Source: Artemisia argyi
Lineage: Eukaryota > Streptophyta > Magnoliopsida > Asterales > Asteraceae
DNA length: 64,000 nt
Assembly (NCBI GenBank): GCA_030686995.1
Contig: CM060681.1
Coordinates: 166,983,833 to 167,047,832 of the forward strand
Direction of reading: 5' to 3'
The translations under genes and the position numbers were made by a program. The notes under the pieces are model-generated. The model was not told where the DNA came from. It saw nothing but the letters and a program-made list of their open reading frames with translations, and did no database searches. Below, piece by piece: positions 1-11,499 of the stretch. Every line of letters starts with the position of its first letter. The first letter of the stretch is position 1.

Positions 1-201
1 TAATAGCAAACCATTATGAGAGATATAACAGAATGAATAGCACAACCACACACATAAGTTCACATGATTATATAGTTACAGACCAACATTTTTCTAAATG
101 TTACATAATAGACAAACACAGGATTAGATGGTACGTTCCATTAGTCTGTAGTCTCCTTCATAAATTCTTCCACCAACAAAGCATTCCAAACTTCGGAAAA
201 T

Positions 202-3200
202 TCATCTTTCAAGCAAGAGTTTCCTGATGGCGTGAAGAAAGTGCTTGTTTCTTTGGAACATCTCAACAGTCCAGAAGGTAGTGTACTTCACATCCTTGGC
301 AATTCGATATTCCTTATCCCTGACATCCAGAGCAACTTCTACTTGTGTGAGCGTTCCATCACTGAACTGATAGATTTCGTCAAGTCTCATGAGCATTCGA
401 GTGTTGAAGCAGTCAGTGAAGACCACTGCTCTAGGTGACTCAACGATCGAGTAATCTCTCTTGAATTCCAAGTCTCTGGCTTCCCATCGAGGTCTAGTGA
501 GATTGAGGTGAGTCTGATAACTTTCAATCCTAAGCTGAAAATCTTTCACTCTTTGTCTGATGACTAGTCCACGAATCCATTGAGTGACTGCAGATACAAG
601 TGTTCTTCTTTCAAGAGCAGGAAGATGATCAAGTTTGCCTTGGAGATGAAGCAGGAAAAGGTCTTCAAAGTCATTAGGATGAAGATACTTAAAGTCACCC
701 TCATGACATGTTCCCAATAACATGATCTTCTAAGAATAATCCTTTTCATGTAATTGTATCCACAGGTAGGAAAGATTTCAACACGAATGACACTTAGAAT
801 CTTTCTTCTAAAGTAAGCAGCTTTGGGGTCACCAGCAGCTGTGTGTCTTGCGATGTAGAATTCACGCTTTCTGTACCACCAGTGAGAGATACCAAAGGAT
901 GCTGCAACATCATACTTGCACTCTTCATCACACCACATTGTATCTGGCACCATTTGTTCCAAACCAACATTAGTGTAGCGCGCAACTTTCATCTTGTTGA
1001 TGGATAGTGTTATCTTGTTGCCAGAGCGCAGATACTCAAGGTCATTGTTGAAGAAGAAGTCGGCTTGAAGTGTGAGACGACCTGGAGACCCTCCAAGAGG
1101 GAGTGGTTTACCGTGGTTGTAATCAAGGATGTTATCTTCAACCTTATCAGTAAGCATCTTGTGGCATTCTTCCATTTGATATTGTAGATGCACAATATCA
1201 GGATGGAAAGCTTTGACAATCTCTTAAGCGGGGCCCTCTAGATCCTTTGTGGTAAGTTTGGATATTCCTTGTTGCTTACAGTACCATTGGATGAAAGTAC
1301 CCATATCTCCTGTCTGAGCAAGTAGGGAAATAGAGGGAGGAGGGACAAAGTTATCTGCTACAGCATATGCCCAGTTGTTATCAGGAACAGATTGATTGTC
1401 AGAGGTGATCATCCACTCAGACTCAGGTGAAAGAGACTCTTGTTCATCTTCATCATGTTTCCACCATGTGCTAATGATATCATCCGTAACCGTCACAGAG
1501 GTGGATGTAGACCCATCTCTTCGTGTGAACGACTTCCACCATTGATCCCTTTTGGGTTCGCGAGGAACATTGTCTACATTGTCATCATCCTCTTCTTCAG
1601 CAGATGAGGGGTCTTCATGAGGGGAACCAGAATCATAACCCAAATCATGTTCTACAGAGATAGAAGGTATACGTCGAGTTTCTGTAGTAGTCCATGCTTT
1701 GTAAATGGCATGTTGGGAAGACTTGGGTTTACCGGATTCAGTGGTGGAGTCAGGTTGATCCTTCTGAGAGGGAGGTTGTGGTGCTTGAGGTGGCTGCAAA
1801 GATTGGAGAGTACTTGCACCACCAGACGACCCAGGTGCCCCAACGGATCCTGAAGGAGGAGGAGGAGGAGGTGGATGAGGAGGATCCTCTGATGGTGGTT
1901 TAGGGATGCTTTGCTTACGTTTTTTTCTTAATCGTTCTTTAGCCAAGTTTTGTTCCAGCTCATTGGCGTCATCAATCTTCATAGACCTTTCCAGTGACTC
2001 ATACAACCGCTGGTGAGCCACATGTTCCTTGTGATGATCTGTTTCAAATATACGTTGCTGTAGCAGATCTTTCATGTCATATGTGGATAAGTCTTTGAAT
2101 CGTGCTTTGAGTGGTGCATCCATGGCCTTTTTAACAGCAAAGGACACCTGTTCTTCAACTGCTTCACGCACCAAAGTATCAACGTTGATCAGCTCGAGAT
2201 TAGAGATTCTTGACGCTTGGTGATGGATGACTTGATGCAGATTGAGCTTTTGAAGATCTTTAAGAACGTCCCGATGCTTCTCAAGTGTAGATTTGATGTC
2301 TAGAATTTCAACATTCGCTTTTTCAGCAGTAGATAATGCCTTAACAACTTGAGTAGACAGGTTCTCAATCGTACAAGGTGGGATGGTGGTAGTGTGTGCA
2401 GCGGAGGTGGGATTCGGCATGGTCACTGTGGGTATAGTAGACACATACTGCACAATGGGAACATCTACCATAGAGATGACTTCGCTCTCATTGGTAGGTT
2501 TAGAGGCCTCCTTCCCTTCAGGATTGTCATCTGCATCGTGATCCCCAAAAGTGTAATCATGATCCAACTGTTTGTATGATGAGAGAGTTTATGTCGACAT
2601 GTCGGGTTCAACAACCAACCTCTGTTCGTCAGATTTCATCTTAAGATTCTCTTGAACCGCAGGGTAGATAGATGCAACATAGTCATCTTGCAGTGTCGAG
2701 TGGGGTTCAGTGGAGGGTCTGAATTCTGGTGGAGGTAAATCCCTGGAAGATGTATCCCCGGTGGTAGTGACAGGTGTCTTATCATCTTTCTTAGAGATAT
2801 TAAGATCAGATTCAGAGTCACTGGATTCGATGAGAGATTCATGACTCTGTTGATGCTCCAGTGTATCTTCAGAGGAAACCACTTTAGGTTTAGCTGATTC
2901 CGGGGACCGTTTCTTGAATTCGTACCGAGGTTCTTTAATTTTTGAAGCAGGTGATGAAATATGAAGGAGTGTATGTGCAGCTTGTTCTTCAGTAACAACA
3001 CTCTTTCCTTTCCCGACCGTATCAGGTAGTTGCTTAAGCTTCTCAGGTACCGGCTCATTAATGCTGATACCTATCAATGGTGGACCAGGATGTGTCTCAC
3101 TGGTTTTGAGACTCTCCTCGATAGCCTTTTGAATATCAGCAGCTTCATTTGGGGACAGTACTTCATGTGGGTGTTCATCCAAAACTGTAGCTTTAGCTTT

Positions 3201-4304
3201 CTTAGGTTTCTTGGACCCGGGTTTGCTGACAGTTTTGGTTCTTTTGTGTTTCGTTGTGCCCCCAGATGCCATCTCAGTGGTTGAAACATTTTTGCGTTTC
3301 TTAGATAAAGCTTTGCTTGTGGTGGACTTGACGGTGGATTGTTTGTGATACAAGTCAACTTTGTTCAGATAGTTCTTGTAGTAAGGTGCTTCAAGGATAT
3401 TGTTGGAGACAAGAGCTTTAGGTATATTCATTCCAAACACTTCATGATCCGTCCCCTTAGCAACAAACTTGAGGTTTCCCACACAGTGTTCATCGGATGC
3501 CAGGTGCACTGAGGAATCAGGTCTAGGGTGTAGATTGTGACGTTGTTGTAGATGAAGTATGATCAGCTTAGTAAATCTGATACTAGGAATTAGAGACTTA
3601 GATTTCCATTTTTTGCTTTCTTTGTGAGCCTCCAGCTTCATCTTGTCATCTAAGAAAGTATTAATGGAGTGAGCAAATTCCTCCCATATACGTTCAGGAA
3701 AGTCAATATCTTTCCCTTTCACAATACACCACAATATTTGCAGTGCAGGAGTACGCAGTCTCTCATGTCCCGATGTCTTCCCAGTGAGACATAAGTTGAT
3801 AAGCGTGATAAGGACTCTCCAGGGTTGGTACATTTCATTAGTGGACATGGAAGAAAGCGTGATGACCTCATTGGGGTACCTTAGATCATTCACAAATTGT
3901 AGGAGGGTTTCAGGGTTTGGTGGGGATGAGAAAGGTTTGTTTGGAACGATTGGGTTGATCTGGAGAGCATTCCTGAGCGTTTCTTTGTTAATTTCGAACC
4001 ATTGTTCATCGAGTTGACACCGATAAGTGTTGCTTTCCTTGTTATGAGTCATGGTGTTGTAGAATTGTTAGATTTATATGGATGGAATCGATGAGGAAAC
4101 CGTGAATGCCTTGAAGAAAGATGTGTTTTTCAAGATGTCCACGGCAATCTTGTAGTTGGGATTGTTCTGAGGTTTATCAATGTCAATATATAAGTTGCTC
4201 TTCCCAATAGATACCCACTCACTGTGTGGCAGTATCTCATCATCTGTGCGAGTGGGAGGCGGTGTAACTGACTCCAACTCGGTGGGAATATTTGCATCTG
4301 CCAT
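202..4304 (-). pseudogene. ORF3 of element A (about 1,360 codons, function unknown), nonsense- and frameshift-broken
   Basis: The ATG at 4304 opens a frame that continues to about 720, broken only by stops near 4080 (two, in a stretch reading SIPSI-stop-I-stop-QFYNT), at 2591 and at 1226. A frameshift near 720 is followed by a last open segment ending at 202. Visible regions, N to C: an IY-x-QF-Y-x-T module followed by a WR-x2-I-x5-CLTGKT segment; a Lys/Ser-rich acidic middle; a coiled-coil and Pro-rich segment; and a C-terminal globular part with GISHWW and LHPNDFEDL motifs. I recognise the same architecture in long ORFs of Asteraceae copia-like elements, where automatic names such as 'farnesene synthase' are spurious. 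No enzyme motif is seen. Its place after gag corresponds to the post-pol (env-like) position of sireviruses, but I see no membrane segment. Confidence 0.7.
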
Positions 4305-4700
4305 TACTCTGCACACCCACAATAACACACCACAATAGACACACATACATAGTTAGTGGTTAGAGCGGACATCAGTACGGGATACTCAAATAGTGACAAT
4401 AGAGAGCAGCTGAGCATGGGATGAGACTTGTAAGTTGTGCATACAATAATTGAGAGAAAAAATAAAGCACACATCCCAGAATGATGACACATGACTCAGA
4501 TAAGCCACTAAATATCACATATCCATTAAGATCAGCACATACATAATATCATTATCCACACAGCAAAGAGACATATATGGGAAAGACCACTGATATCAGC
4601 AAGCGATTTTAGACACCATTCGCTTTGGAGTTAAACCACAACTAGCAAACATCCAAAAGACAAGAAAACAGACCCTAGTTAACATGCTAGCATAAGTAAC
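4305..4700. other. Upstream spacer of element A ORF3
   Basis: AT-rich non-coding DNA between the ORF3 start and the motif array. I see no ORF, promoter or RNA gene of note. Confidence 0.5.
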
Positions 4701-5215
4701 GATCAACACGCAATTTATGAAGCAAATTGCTCACACAACTTATGGTCAACACGCTACTCATGAATTGGTCCAACTCTCTGCTACGAAATCATATCAACTC
4801 GCTAACAAGAAGTCTCAACAACTCGCTAAAATGATCATTGATCATCTCGCTATACTGATGAGATAGTCAACACGCTATCAGTATTTTGATCAACTCGCTA
4901 CCTAGTGACCTCGTCAACACGCTACCAAGTTATTGCACCAACTCACTATAACAAATAATGGTCAACTCGCTATAACAAACATTGGTCAACTCGCTATCAG
5001 AAATTAGATCAACTCGCTGTCAGAAATTAGATCATCTCGCTACCAGAGATTAGATCAACTCGCTACCAAAAATTATGTCAACTCGCCACAATGAATGTTG
5101 GTCAACTCGCTACCAGTAATAAGATCACCTCAACACGCTACCAAGAAATCTCATCAACACGCTACTAAGAAATTTTCATCAACTCGCTACCATGAACACA
5201 TACCAACTCGCCATG
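4701..5215 (-). repeat. Degenerate array of TAGCGAGTTG motif in element A spacer
   Basis: On the plus strand the core CAACTCGCTA (variants CAACACGCTA, CATCTCGCTA, CAACTCGCCA) recurs about twenty times at roughly 20-30 bp spacing, most regularly near 23-24 bp between 4960 and 5215. The bases between cores are loosely similar (for example ...CAGAAATTAGAT...). A second cluster of the same core lies in the 5' leader of the element at 8255-8600. Degenerate units and variable spacing exclude a CRISPR array. Confidence 0.85.
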
Positions 5216-5439
5216 ACGAACATACACTATACCCAATCAAGATACCACCTACGATGATAATCTAGCAAACTAAACGCCACATAATCATACTAACAGACTT
5301 ATTCATCACAATAATGACAACATTATCACCCACAACACAATACAAATGAGTCGAGAAGCACAAGATGGGGCAAAATTGCAGCGAATACATACACGTACAG
5401 ACAATCAAGGGGAAACATGTAAGATAGAATCATACCGAC

Positions 5440-5875
5440 TGAACAATTAAGACTCCGCACAACTCACACAACAATCACCAATCGTAGGAAGGGGGGACGA
5501 CCTAGATATAAGTAAGACAACTGTTAAGTCAAGTGAAGCAAGACCAGGTGATGATAATAATGCAAGATTAAGATAAAACCTGATAGAGCAACACGAGAGA
5601 TAATCAAAGAGATGCAAGATTGGGGGGGGGGGGGCAGCGGTTTGAAAAGGAATGAAAACAACCACAACATGCTATAACACAATATATATATCCCCTTATT
5701 ATCTTTCACTAATAGACAAAATAGACCCTCTACTTAAAAGTGACATGTCTTTCAACAAATGACCAGTCAGCCCCTCTACTTACAAACAACTCAAGTCACC
5801 ATATTCGAGTAATAAATCAAGACTAGATATATACACACTACAGATACAAACAACTCTCCCCCTCAATCAATGACC
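5440..5875 (-). other. Polypurine tract-like site and possible LTR remnant
   Basis: On the minus strand a purine run (TTGAGGGGGAGAG, about 5870-5858) is followed by TTGTTTGTATC, an AT-rich segment with TATATATA near 5685, and a run of 13 C (5622-5634). This looks like a copia polypurine tract joined to an LTR start, but no right LTR end, target duplication or partner LTR was found. It could equally be spacer of element A. Confidence 0.3.
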
Positions 5876-6056
5876 GTAGAGGTAGTTGATTGAATGAAAG
5901 ATGCATGAGTAATAAGTGAAAGAGTGGGTTGCTATCAGAGATAATAGCAAGCCGTGATGGCAGGTTTTCAACTTCTATTCGAACTTCATTTAAGAACCCG
6001 TGCCATTGCTGAATGACATTTCTAGGATCGTAAATGTTATCGATGCCAGAAGACAT
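5838..6056 (-). other. Short unassigned open frame between spacer and microsatellite
   Basis: A 72-codon open frame (begins [18 protein letters not shown]) lies between the (AT)n/(GT)n tract and the polypurine-like site. It may be the remnant of a coding segment upstream of that tract. I do not recognise it, and it has no partner ORF, so it may be chance. Confidence 0.2.
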
Positions 6057-6116
6057 GCCAATGCAAAAATTGTGAACCTACAAGGGTTTATAAGTAATCT
6101 ATTACTACATTTATTA

Positions 6117-6265
<149 letters not shown>

Positions 6266-6361
6266 AAGGTACCAAGTGAACAAGCACAGTGGTACATATA
6301 CATCACCATCGCTAAAGTCCGAGTCCTGATAAAAGAGTAACCAGGAGTCATCATGCACTGT

Positions 6362-8203
6362 TCAACCTCGTCTGATTGCCTGAATTCCTGTTTCTGTATA
6401 GAGAGGGCATTTAGCTCGCCAAACTTTGAGGTTCTCAGATGGGGATCCTGCATAAATACCAGAAGACCCTACACCAACATGACAATAGTGCTTGTTTTGA
6501 TGTGTGTTAGTGTTATTAAAGTCTCGTGCAGTGGTGGTCATACCGTAACCCTTGGGGTTTTCCATAACTCTCATTGGTATCCAACTACACCCAATCATCT
6601 TAAAGATTCTACCAGTAGGGACCCACTTAAGGCAAGTTTTGAAGTGCTTATCATCTGACCTACCAATGAGATGTTTGTCTTTCCAGATGGGGTTCTTGTG
6701 AAGTGACATACCCTTATGATGACGTTGTGAAGTGACTGGTTTTAATAATTCTTGTTTAGTATCAGTTTGAGGAACACACCTAGATATGTTAACCTTGGAT
6801 CTATTAGAACGAAAAGCAGACAATTGCCTAGTAGATCTGGGTTTTCTATGTGACTGGTTCAAAGGTGTTTGCATAGTGGAAGAATTATCAAACTTAGTGT
6901 TCACATTTTTCATGTTCAGTTTGCACACTTCATGTTTTAATGTGGTAATCTCGAGGTTTTTCTTCTGAAGTTTAGTATTGACTTCATCATTTAGTGCTAT
7001 CAAAGACATTGTGTATGCAACAGTTTTAGATTTCTCATCTTTGATAAACTCATTAAGAGTTTTCCTGTGTCTTTTCAAAGATTCATTTTCTTTCTGCAAC
7101 ACTTTTACCTTGTGAACCAGCTCAGCATGATTATTTGAGTCAGTGTTGCTGTTGTGTGTGGTATTGACCTTATGGTTACTACACATGGCCTTCATAACAT
7201 TAATATGTTGCTTGAGGCGGTTGATTGTCTGATCCTTGGTTTCAATTTGAGCTTTTAACTCGTTAATCATGAAATATTCGCGAAGTACAGGTAGTTCTGA
7301 ATACTTGCGTGGTTGGTTGATTAAAAATTGTTCTTCATTTTGTTGCATTGCAATTTCAAGAGAAATGCAGTGCTTTTCTAATTGAGAAAATCTGTTGGAC
7401 AATTCTTTAAAAATGTGCATCTCAACCGTTTCATTTGATTTTATGAGTTTGTTTGAAACCAAAGGATTTGACACATCATCCACTGTAGTATCCTGATCAC
7501 AGTTTTCCTAAACAGGATTCGTGTAGATTGAATTAGACGTGACTTTATTATCAGTCTCTTCCAATGGACACGAATCATAGATGGGTAAATCCTGATCAGG
7601 ATCCTTGTTGCAGTTAAAAGCATGAACCACTGAGGCAGGATGTTGTTCTGTGACCTGTTGATGTGATGCATACTCCTCATGTGTAGAGAGAATATCAAGA
7701 GATTCAATGAAAGTACATTCAGCAGCAGCAGTCTCACTGGCAGATGTGAGGTGTGTACGTCCCTTGAAAAACTTCTTGACATTCGCCGAAATCTGAAGTA
7801 AAGTGACTCTTAAGGCATCCACATCTAATCCAGTGTGATCAACAAACCATCTACTAGTCATATGAGAGTCATGGTCATATTCCATTGTGAATCTTGAGTC
7901 AATGAATGCATGGAATTGCTTAAGAATCACCTCCAAAGCAGCCATACAACTGTTACCAGAGAAGTCAGCTTTGTTAATTTGTCGTTGTAGTTGATCTAGG
8001 TATAGATTCATGGTGACTGTGAATGATTCAATGTCATGTCCAAAGAGTTTCACAAATGCACGTTGATACCCTCCTGAGTTGCCTGATTTTTCAAAGAGTC
8101 TTTCAATGTGGGTGTGAAGTAGCTTGAAGCATTCAGCAGCTCCATCAGAGTTTTAGGACAGTCCAGTTGAACTCAGAATAGTATTAGATTCAGTACTTGT
8201 CAT
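6362..8203 (-). pseudogene. Gag-like coiled-coil ORF of element A, two in-frame stops
   Basis: The ATG at 8203 opens one continuous frame to 6362 with only two nonsense codons: a TAA at codon 17 (about 8155) and a TAG at 7510-7508. The N-terminal part carries the segment VKLFGHDIESFT and a helical QFHAFIDSRFTMEYD region. The middle (about 7370-6900) is a long coiled coil rich in Glu, Lys, Leu and Asn, and the C-terminal part has CLKWVPTGRIFKM. I recognise this as the gag/ORF1 type of Asteraceae copia elements. A CCHC zinc knuckle is not visible before the frame closes near the microsatellite, so the C terminus is probably lost together with pol. Confidence 0.7.
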
Positions 8204-8254
8204 GATGAGGTGAATAGATTAGACTTAGTAGCACAACTTACACAAGTATGATCA

Positions 8255-8600
8255 ACAATTCGCTAATACTATAACCAACTCGCTGAACAGGAACCAACTC
8301 GCTGGAATATGTTAACACACTAAACTCAAATCGCTGAAGCCTCAACTCGCTAATACACAACTCGCTAGATCCACAAAACTCCAAAGTCTCTAATCTGACA
8401 AACCGCTGACTGCTCAACTCGCTAAACTCAAATCGCTGAAGCCTCAACTCGCTATATTACAACTCGCTAATAATGAGACAAAAGTGTCCCTTTCGTAGCG
8501 ATTTGTCCGTATGTCCCAAAATGGCAAACCGCCAAATCTCTAAGCTCAACTCGCTACACACAACTGCCAACTCTCTACCAAGAGATACCAACTCGCTGGC
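8255..8600 (-). repeat. Motif cluster (TAGCGAGTTG) in the 5' leader of element A
   Basis: Plus-strand cores CAACTCGCTA/G and related CAAATCGCTGA, AACCGCTGA occur more than a dozen times. One composite block (plus-strand AAATCGCTGAAGCCTCAACT context) is present twice, near 8328-8352 and 8429-8453. The cluster lies between the primer site and the gag start, so it would be in the untranslated leader RNA. Confidence 0.8.
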
Positions 8601-8835
8601 AAGAAAAAGGTACTCGAGATGCCACCAATGTCCACCCAAGTGATGAAATGACTAAACCAAGGTTACAACAAGGTGTCTACACAACTAATAAACAAGAAAG
8701 TACAAGAAGAATGTCGAGATAAACACCTACCAAGATCAAACTCGAGTGAAAACTACTAGAATAAATCGAATCACCCTAAAACCACAAACCATACTATAAA
8801 TTCGAGCATACCATGAATCCTAGGATAGAACCATG

Positions 8836-8848
8836 GCTCTTGATACCA
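8836..8848 (-). other. Primer binding site of element A (initiator tRNA-Met type)
   Basis: Minus-strand TGGTATCAAGAGC begins two bases after the LTR end and matches the copia consensus TGGTATCAGAGC with one extra A. Confidence 0.85.
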
Positions 8849-8850
8849 AT

Positions 8851-9232
8851 TGTAATATACTCTAATATAAGAACATGGATGGTTATGTGATTTAGGATGA
8901 TTAGAGATGTATTTTCTAGTGAGATGTTAGAGAGAGAATGAGATGAGAGAAGTGGGAGCCTTGTATGTGAAAACTTGTGAAAGGTTAGATTGCAAAATGA
9001 AGGTCCAACCCTTTCCCATGGGTGGGAAAGGGTATTTATAGTTACAATGTAAACGCCCCTTGAAACGGGCAGTAGAGCGGGCTGACAGTAGGTAAGAGAC
9101 CCGACCCAACTCCACAAAGACTAACTAATGCTACTCTACATACTAACTAATATGATAATTACTACGAGCTACAATATGCTAAACCATACTCGTGGTGACC
9201 GAGTCTTCATATAAATAATCATATTCCTAACA
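8851..9232 (-). repeat. 5' LTR of element A (382 bp)
   Basis: On the minus strand the LTR begins TGTTAGGAATATG and ends ATATTACA, keeping TG...CA ends. A TATA box (TATAAATA, 9041-9032) sits centrally and is the likely promoter. The primer site follows directly. Only one LTR copy of this family lies in the window. Confidence 0.8.
9032..9041 (-). promoter_or_regulatory. TATA box of element A LTR
   Basis: Minus-strand ACTATAAATACC lies about 190 bases inside the 5' LTR, just before a pyrimidine-rich CCCTTTCCCACCC stretch. Confidence 0.6.
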
Positions 9233-9636
9233 GCTTTATTTAGATAAGTGTTTGACTAACTTTTATTGCTAGGAATAGCTTAACATGGGACATATTTGGC
9301 AAATTAATGTTTAGTGGTTTGAGGAACAAACATTTCCTGCAAATAGTCCCCCTAGAAAACTCCTTTTAGCTGCCACGAAATTGGTATCATAGGAAAATTC
9401 ATGATTTCCAGGTCACGGTGCTGTTAAATGGGCCACGGTACCATTAAATTTAATGGTACCGTGCAGTATTTAGTGGTACCGTCCCATATTTGGCCATTTT
9501 CATTATTCCTTATAGACTTCTACATCCCTAACCTCAAAACCTGCAATGTTTTGCACATCCTCATACACCTTATGATTCCTTTAGACTACCATAGGACATC
9601 TCCATCAACTTTAATTCAAATCACACCACTCTTGCA

Positions 9637-9643
9637 TATATAA
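9637..9643 (+). promoter_or_regulatory. TATA box upstream of the Ser/Pro-rich ORF of element B
   Basis: TATATAA lies 61 bases before the ATG at 9704, consistent with transcription starting about 30 bases before the ORF. Confidence 0.5.
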
Positions 9644-10346
9644 GGCTTCACCATTGCAAGCAATTCTTGCAACTCGTCTTCATCCTCATACTTCTCATTC
9701 ACCATGTCTTCCACCCAAGGATCCACAACCCGTATCTCCAAGAAACCTACAATTACCGTTAGGCCACCATCCAAACCTCTCTTTGTTGATCTCACCAAAG
9801 ATGATGAAGTCACAACACCACCTTCCCTAAGCATCCCTAACTCTCCATCTCCACTAAATGCTCTCTCTAAATCATCATCTATTAGGACAACATCCTCATA
9901 ATCTTCCTCCTTCAACACCATGCCATCATCCATGGACTACACACTTTCACCTATAACTCCATTGGACTTTTCTATGCCAACTCCATCACCAACATACTCA
10001 CCGCCACCTCCATCACCAATTATGGGCCCTCCTATCCAACTCAACCCGGTTGATATACATAGTGCTAATGCCTATGTTGCCTTCACAACCGCAACCTCAT
10101 CTCTTCTTTAAGAGATGAACTTTACTATATGTTCTCCTATGTGATGAGGCAAAAAGTGTACCACTTTTAAGGGGTCATTTAAGCCCGAATTCATGATTAT
10201 TTGATCAATTATTGCCCTAAATCGTTCCTTTTATTATTTTAGGTACTTTTGAGGAGAAATCTGGAAAAAGAAGCGTTTTGGACGTTTTTGGAGCATAAAA
10301 GTGAAGAAAACGGCAAAGTCTCAAATTCCTTGCTGGGAACAGTACC

Positions 10347-10599
10347 TGACGACGTCAAGCCTTAACACATGACGGCGTCAAGAGTGACAAAAGAGGTGGA
10401 TCTGGAACTTATAACGTGACGGCCCAGAACATTTTCAATGTAATTGGCCTGACGGCGTCACCAAGGCCGTCAGGGTCAATATGTAAGTGATGGCCCAGAG
10501 TAGATTTACACATGAAGACGTCAAGACTGGATCTAGGCAATACGAATTTCAACTTGGCGGCGAGTTGACGGCGTCAGAAGCCAATACATGACGCCGTCA
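10347..10599 (+). promoter_or_regulatory. Array of TGACGNCGTCA palindromes upstream of the LTR TATA box
   Basis: Perfect 11-mers TGACGNCGTCA occur at 10347, 10370, 10450, 10566 and 10589, a one-mismatch copy (TGAAGACGTCA) at 10513, and TGACGG or CCGTCA half-sites in between. TGACG is the established core of as-1 elements bound by TGA-class bZIP factors. The array ends 13 bp before the TATA sequence. Confidence 0.75.
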
Positions 10600-10611
10600 G
10601 GATGCTTAGTC

Positions 10612-10620
10612 TATATATAT
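10612..10620 (+). promoter_or_regulatory. TATA box of the Athila-type solo LTR
   Basis: TATATATAT directly follows the TGACGNCGTCA array. The equivalent CTATATATAG is conserved in LTR copies of E and F. Confidence 0.65.
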
Positions 10621-11484
10621 TTTTCCAATGTTTCATTGTAAAGTGTGGAACAAATTGTGGAATACTAAACCCAAACCCTAGGTCGAATTTTCTGCTTATT
10701 GAGGGGGTTTCAAACCCTTCTTTCTTGCATGTTTGAATAAAGATAAGTTCTCCAATAATCATTCAATATGTCTATGTATTGTTTGATTCTATCTTATGCT
10801 AGTCTTTCTTTTAACATGTTAGGCTAGGTTTTTATTGTGTTTGCTTAGATGTAGTGAAACCTAGATGTTGATTATTGGTTGATTGTTTGCTTATAATTGT
10901 TACGGATGATTGTATTCGATGTTAGGCTTAAGAAAACTGGCAGACTTCCATTGGTAACTTGCTTGAACGTCTTAAGAAACATGATCGGAGGTGTACTACG
11001 ATTTTTGGTTGTATTTAATGCATAAGTGAATTATAATGATCCCATGTAAGGAGCTTTTAGTCAGCTCGACATAGGAGTGAAGTAGGATCTTATAGAGTTA
11101 GGGAATATTGTACACGGCCCTACGACTAGTATTAAGGAATATAACCCGTCATCCATGCAATTGTAACAAGCTAATCAACCGGTAAAAGATATATAGGGAG
11201 TAATGAAACCTAAGTAAACGCAACTTTTCTCAGTATTGTTTCCACCACATTAGTTTAATTTCATTTCTTTTATTTTATTTTGATTGCATCTTAGTTAATT
11301 GGGTTAGTTGACTAGCAACTAATTCCGCCCACTCCTTCAAAACCCGATATTTTACTTGCTTTCATAAAATATAAAAAATACAAAAAGAATCATCCCTCAC
11401 CTCTAGACCTAGTTTAGTAGGCTTTCTAATCCTAGCGACACTATTCCTGAGTTGAACGATCAATCCCCCGGTACTTATCACTAT

Positions 11485-11499
11485 ACTATACTACAACGA
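11485..11499 (+). promoter_or_regulatory. U5 segment complementary to the 5' end of tRNA-Asp
   Basis: The sense-strand sequence ACTATACTACAACGA is the complement of nucleotides 2-16 of plant tRNA-Asp(GUC), 87 bases before the LTR end. The same 15 bases are present in the other LTR copies of the family. The primer site of elements E and F matches the 3' end of the same tRNA. Confidence 0.6.

Noticed and set aside
4701..5215. Regular CAACTCGCTA repeats as a CRISPR-like array
   Set aside because: The units are degenerate, spacing varies, spacers are similar to each other, and the context is a plant retroelement.
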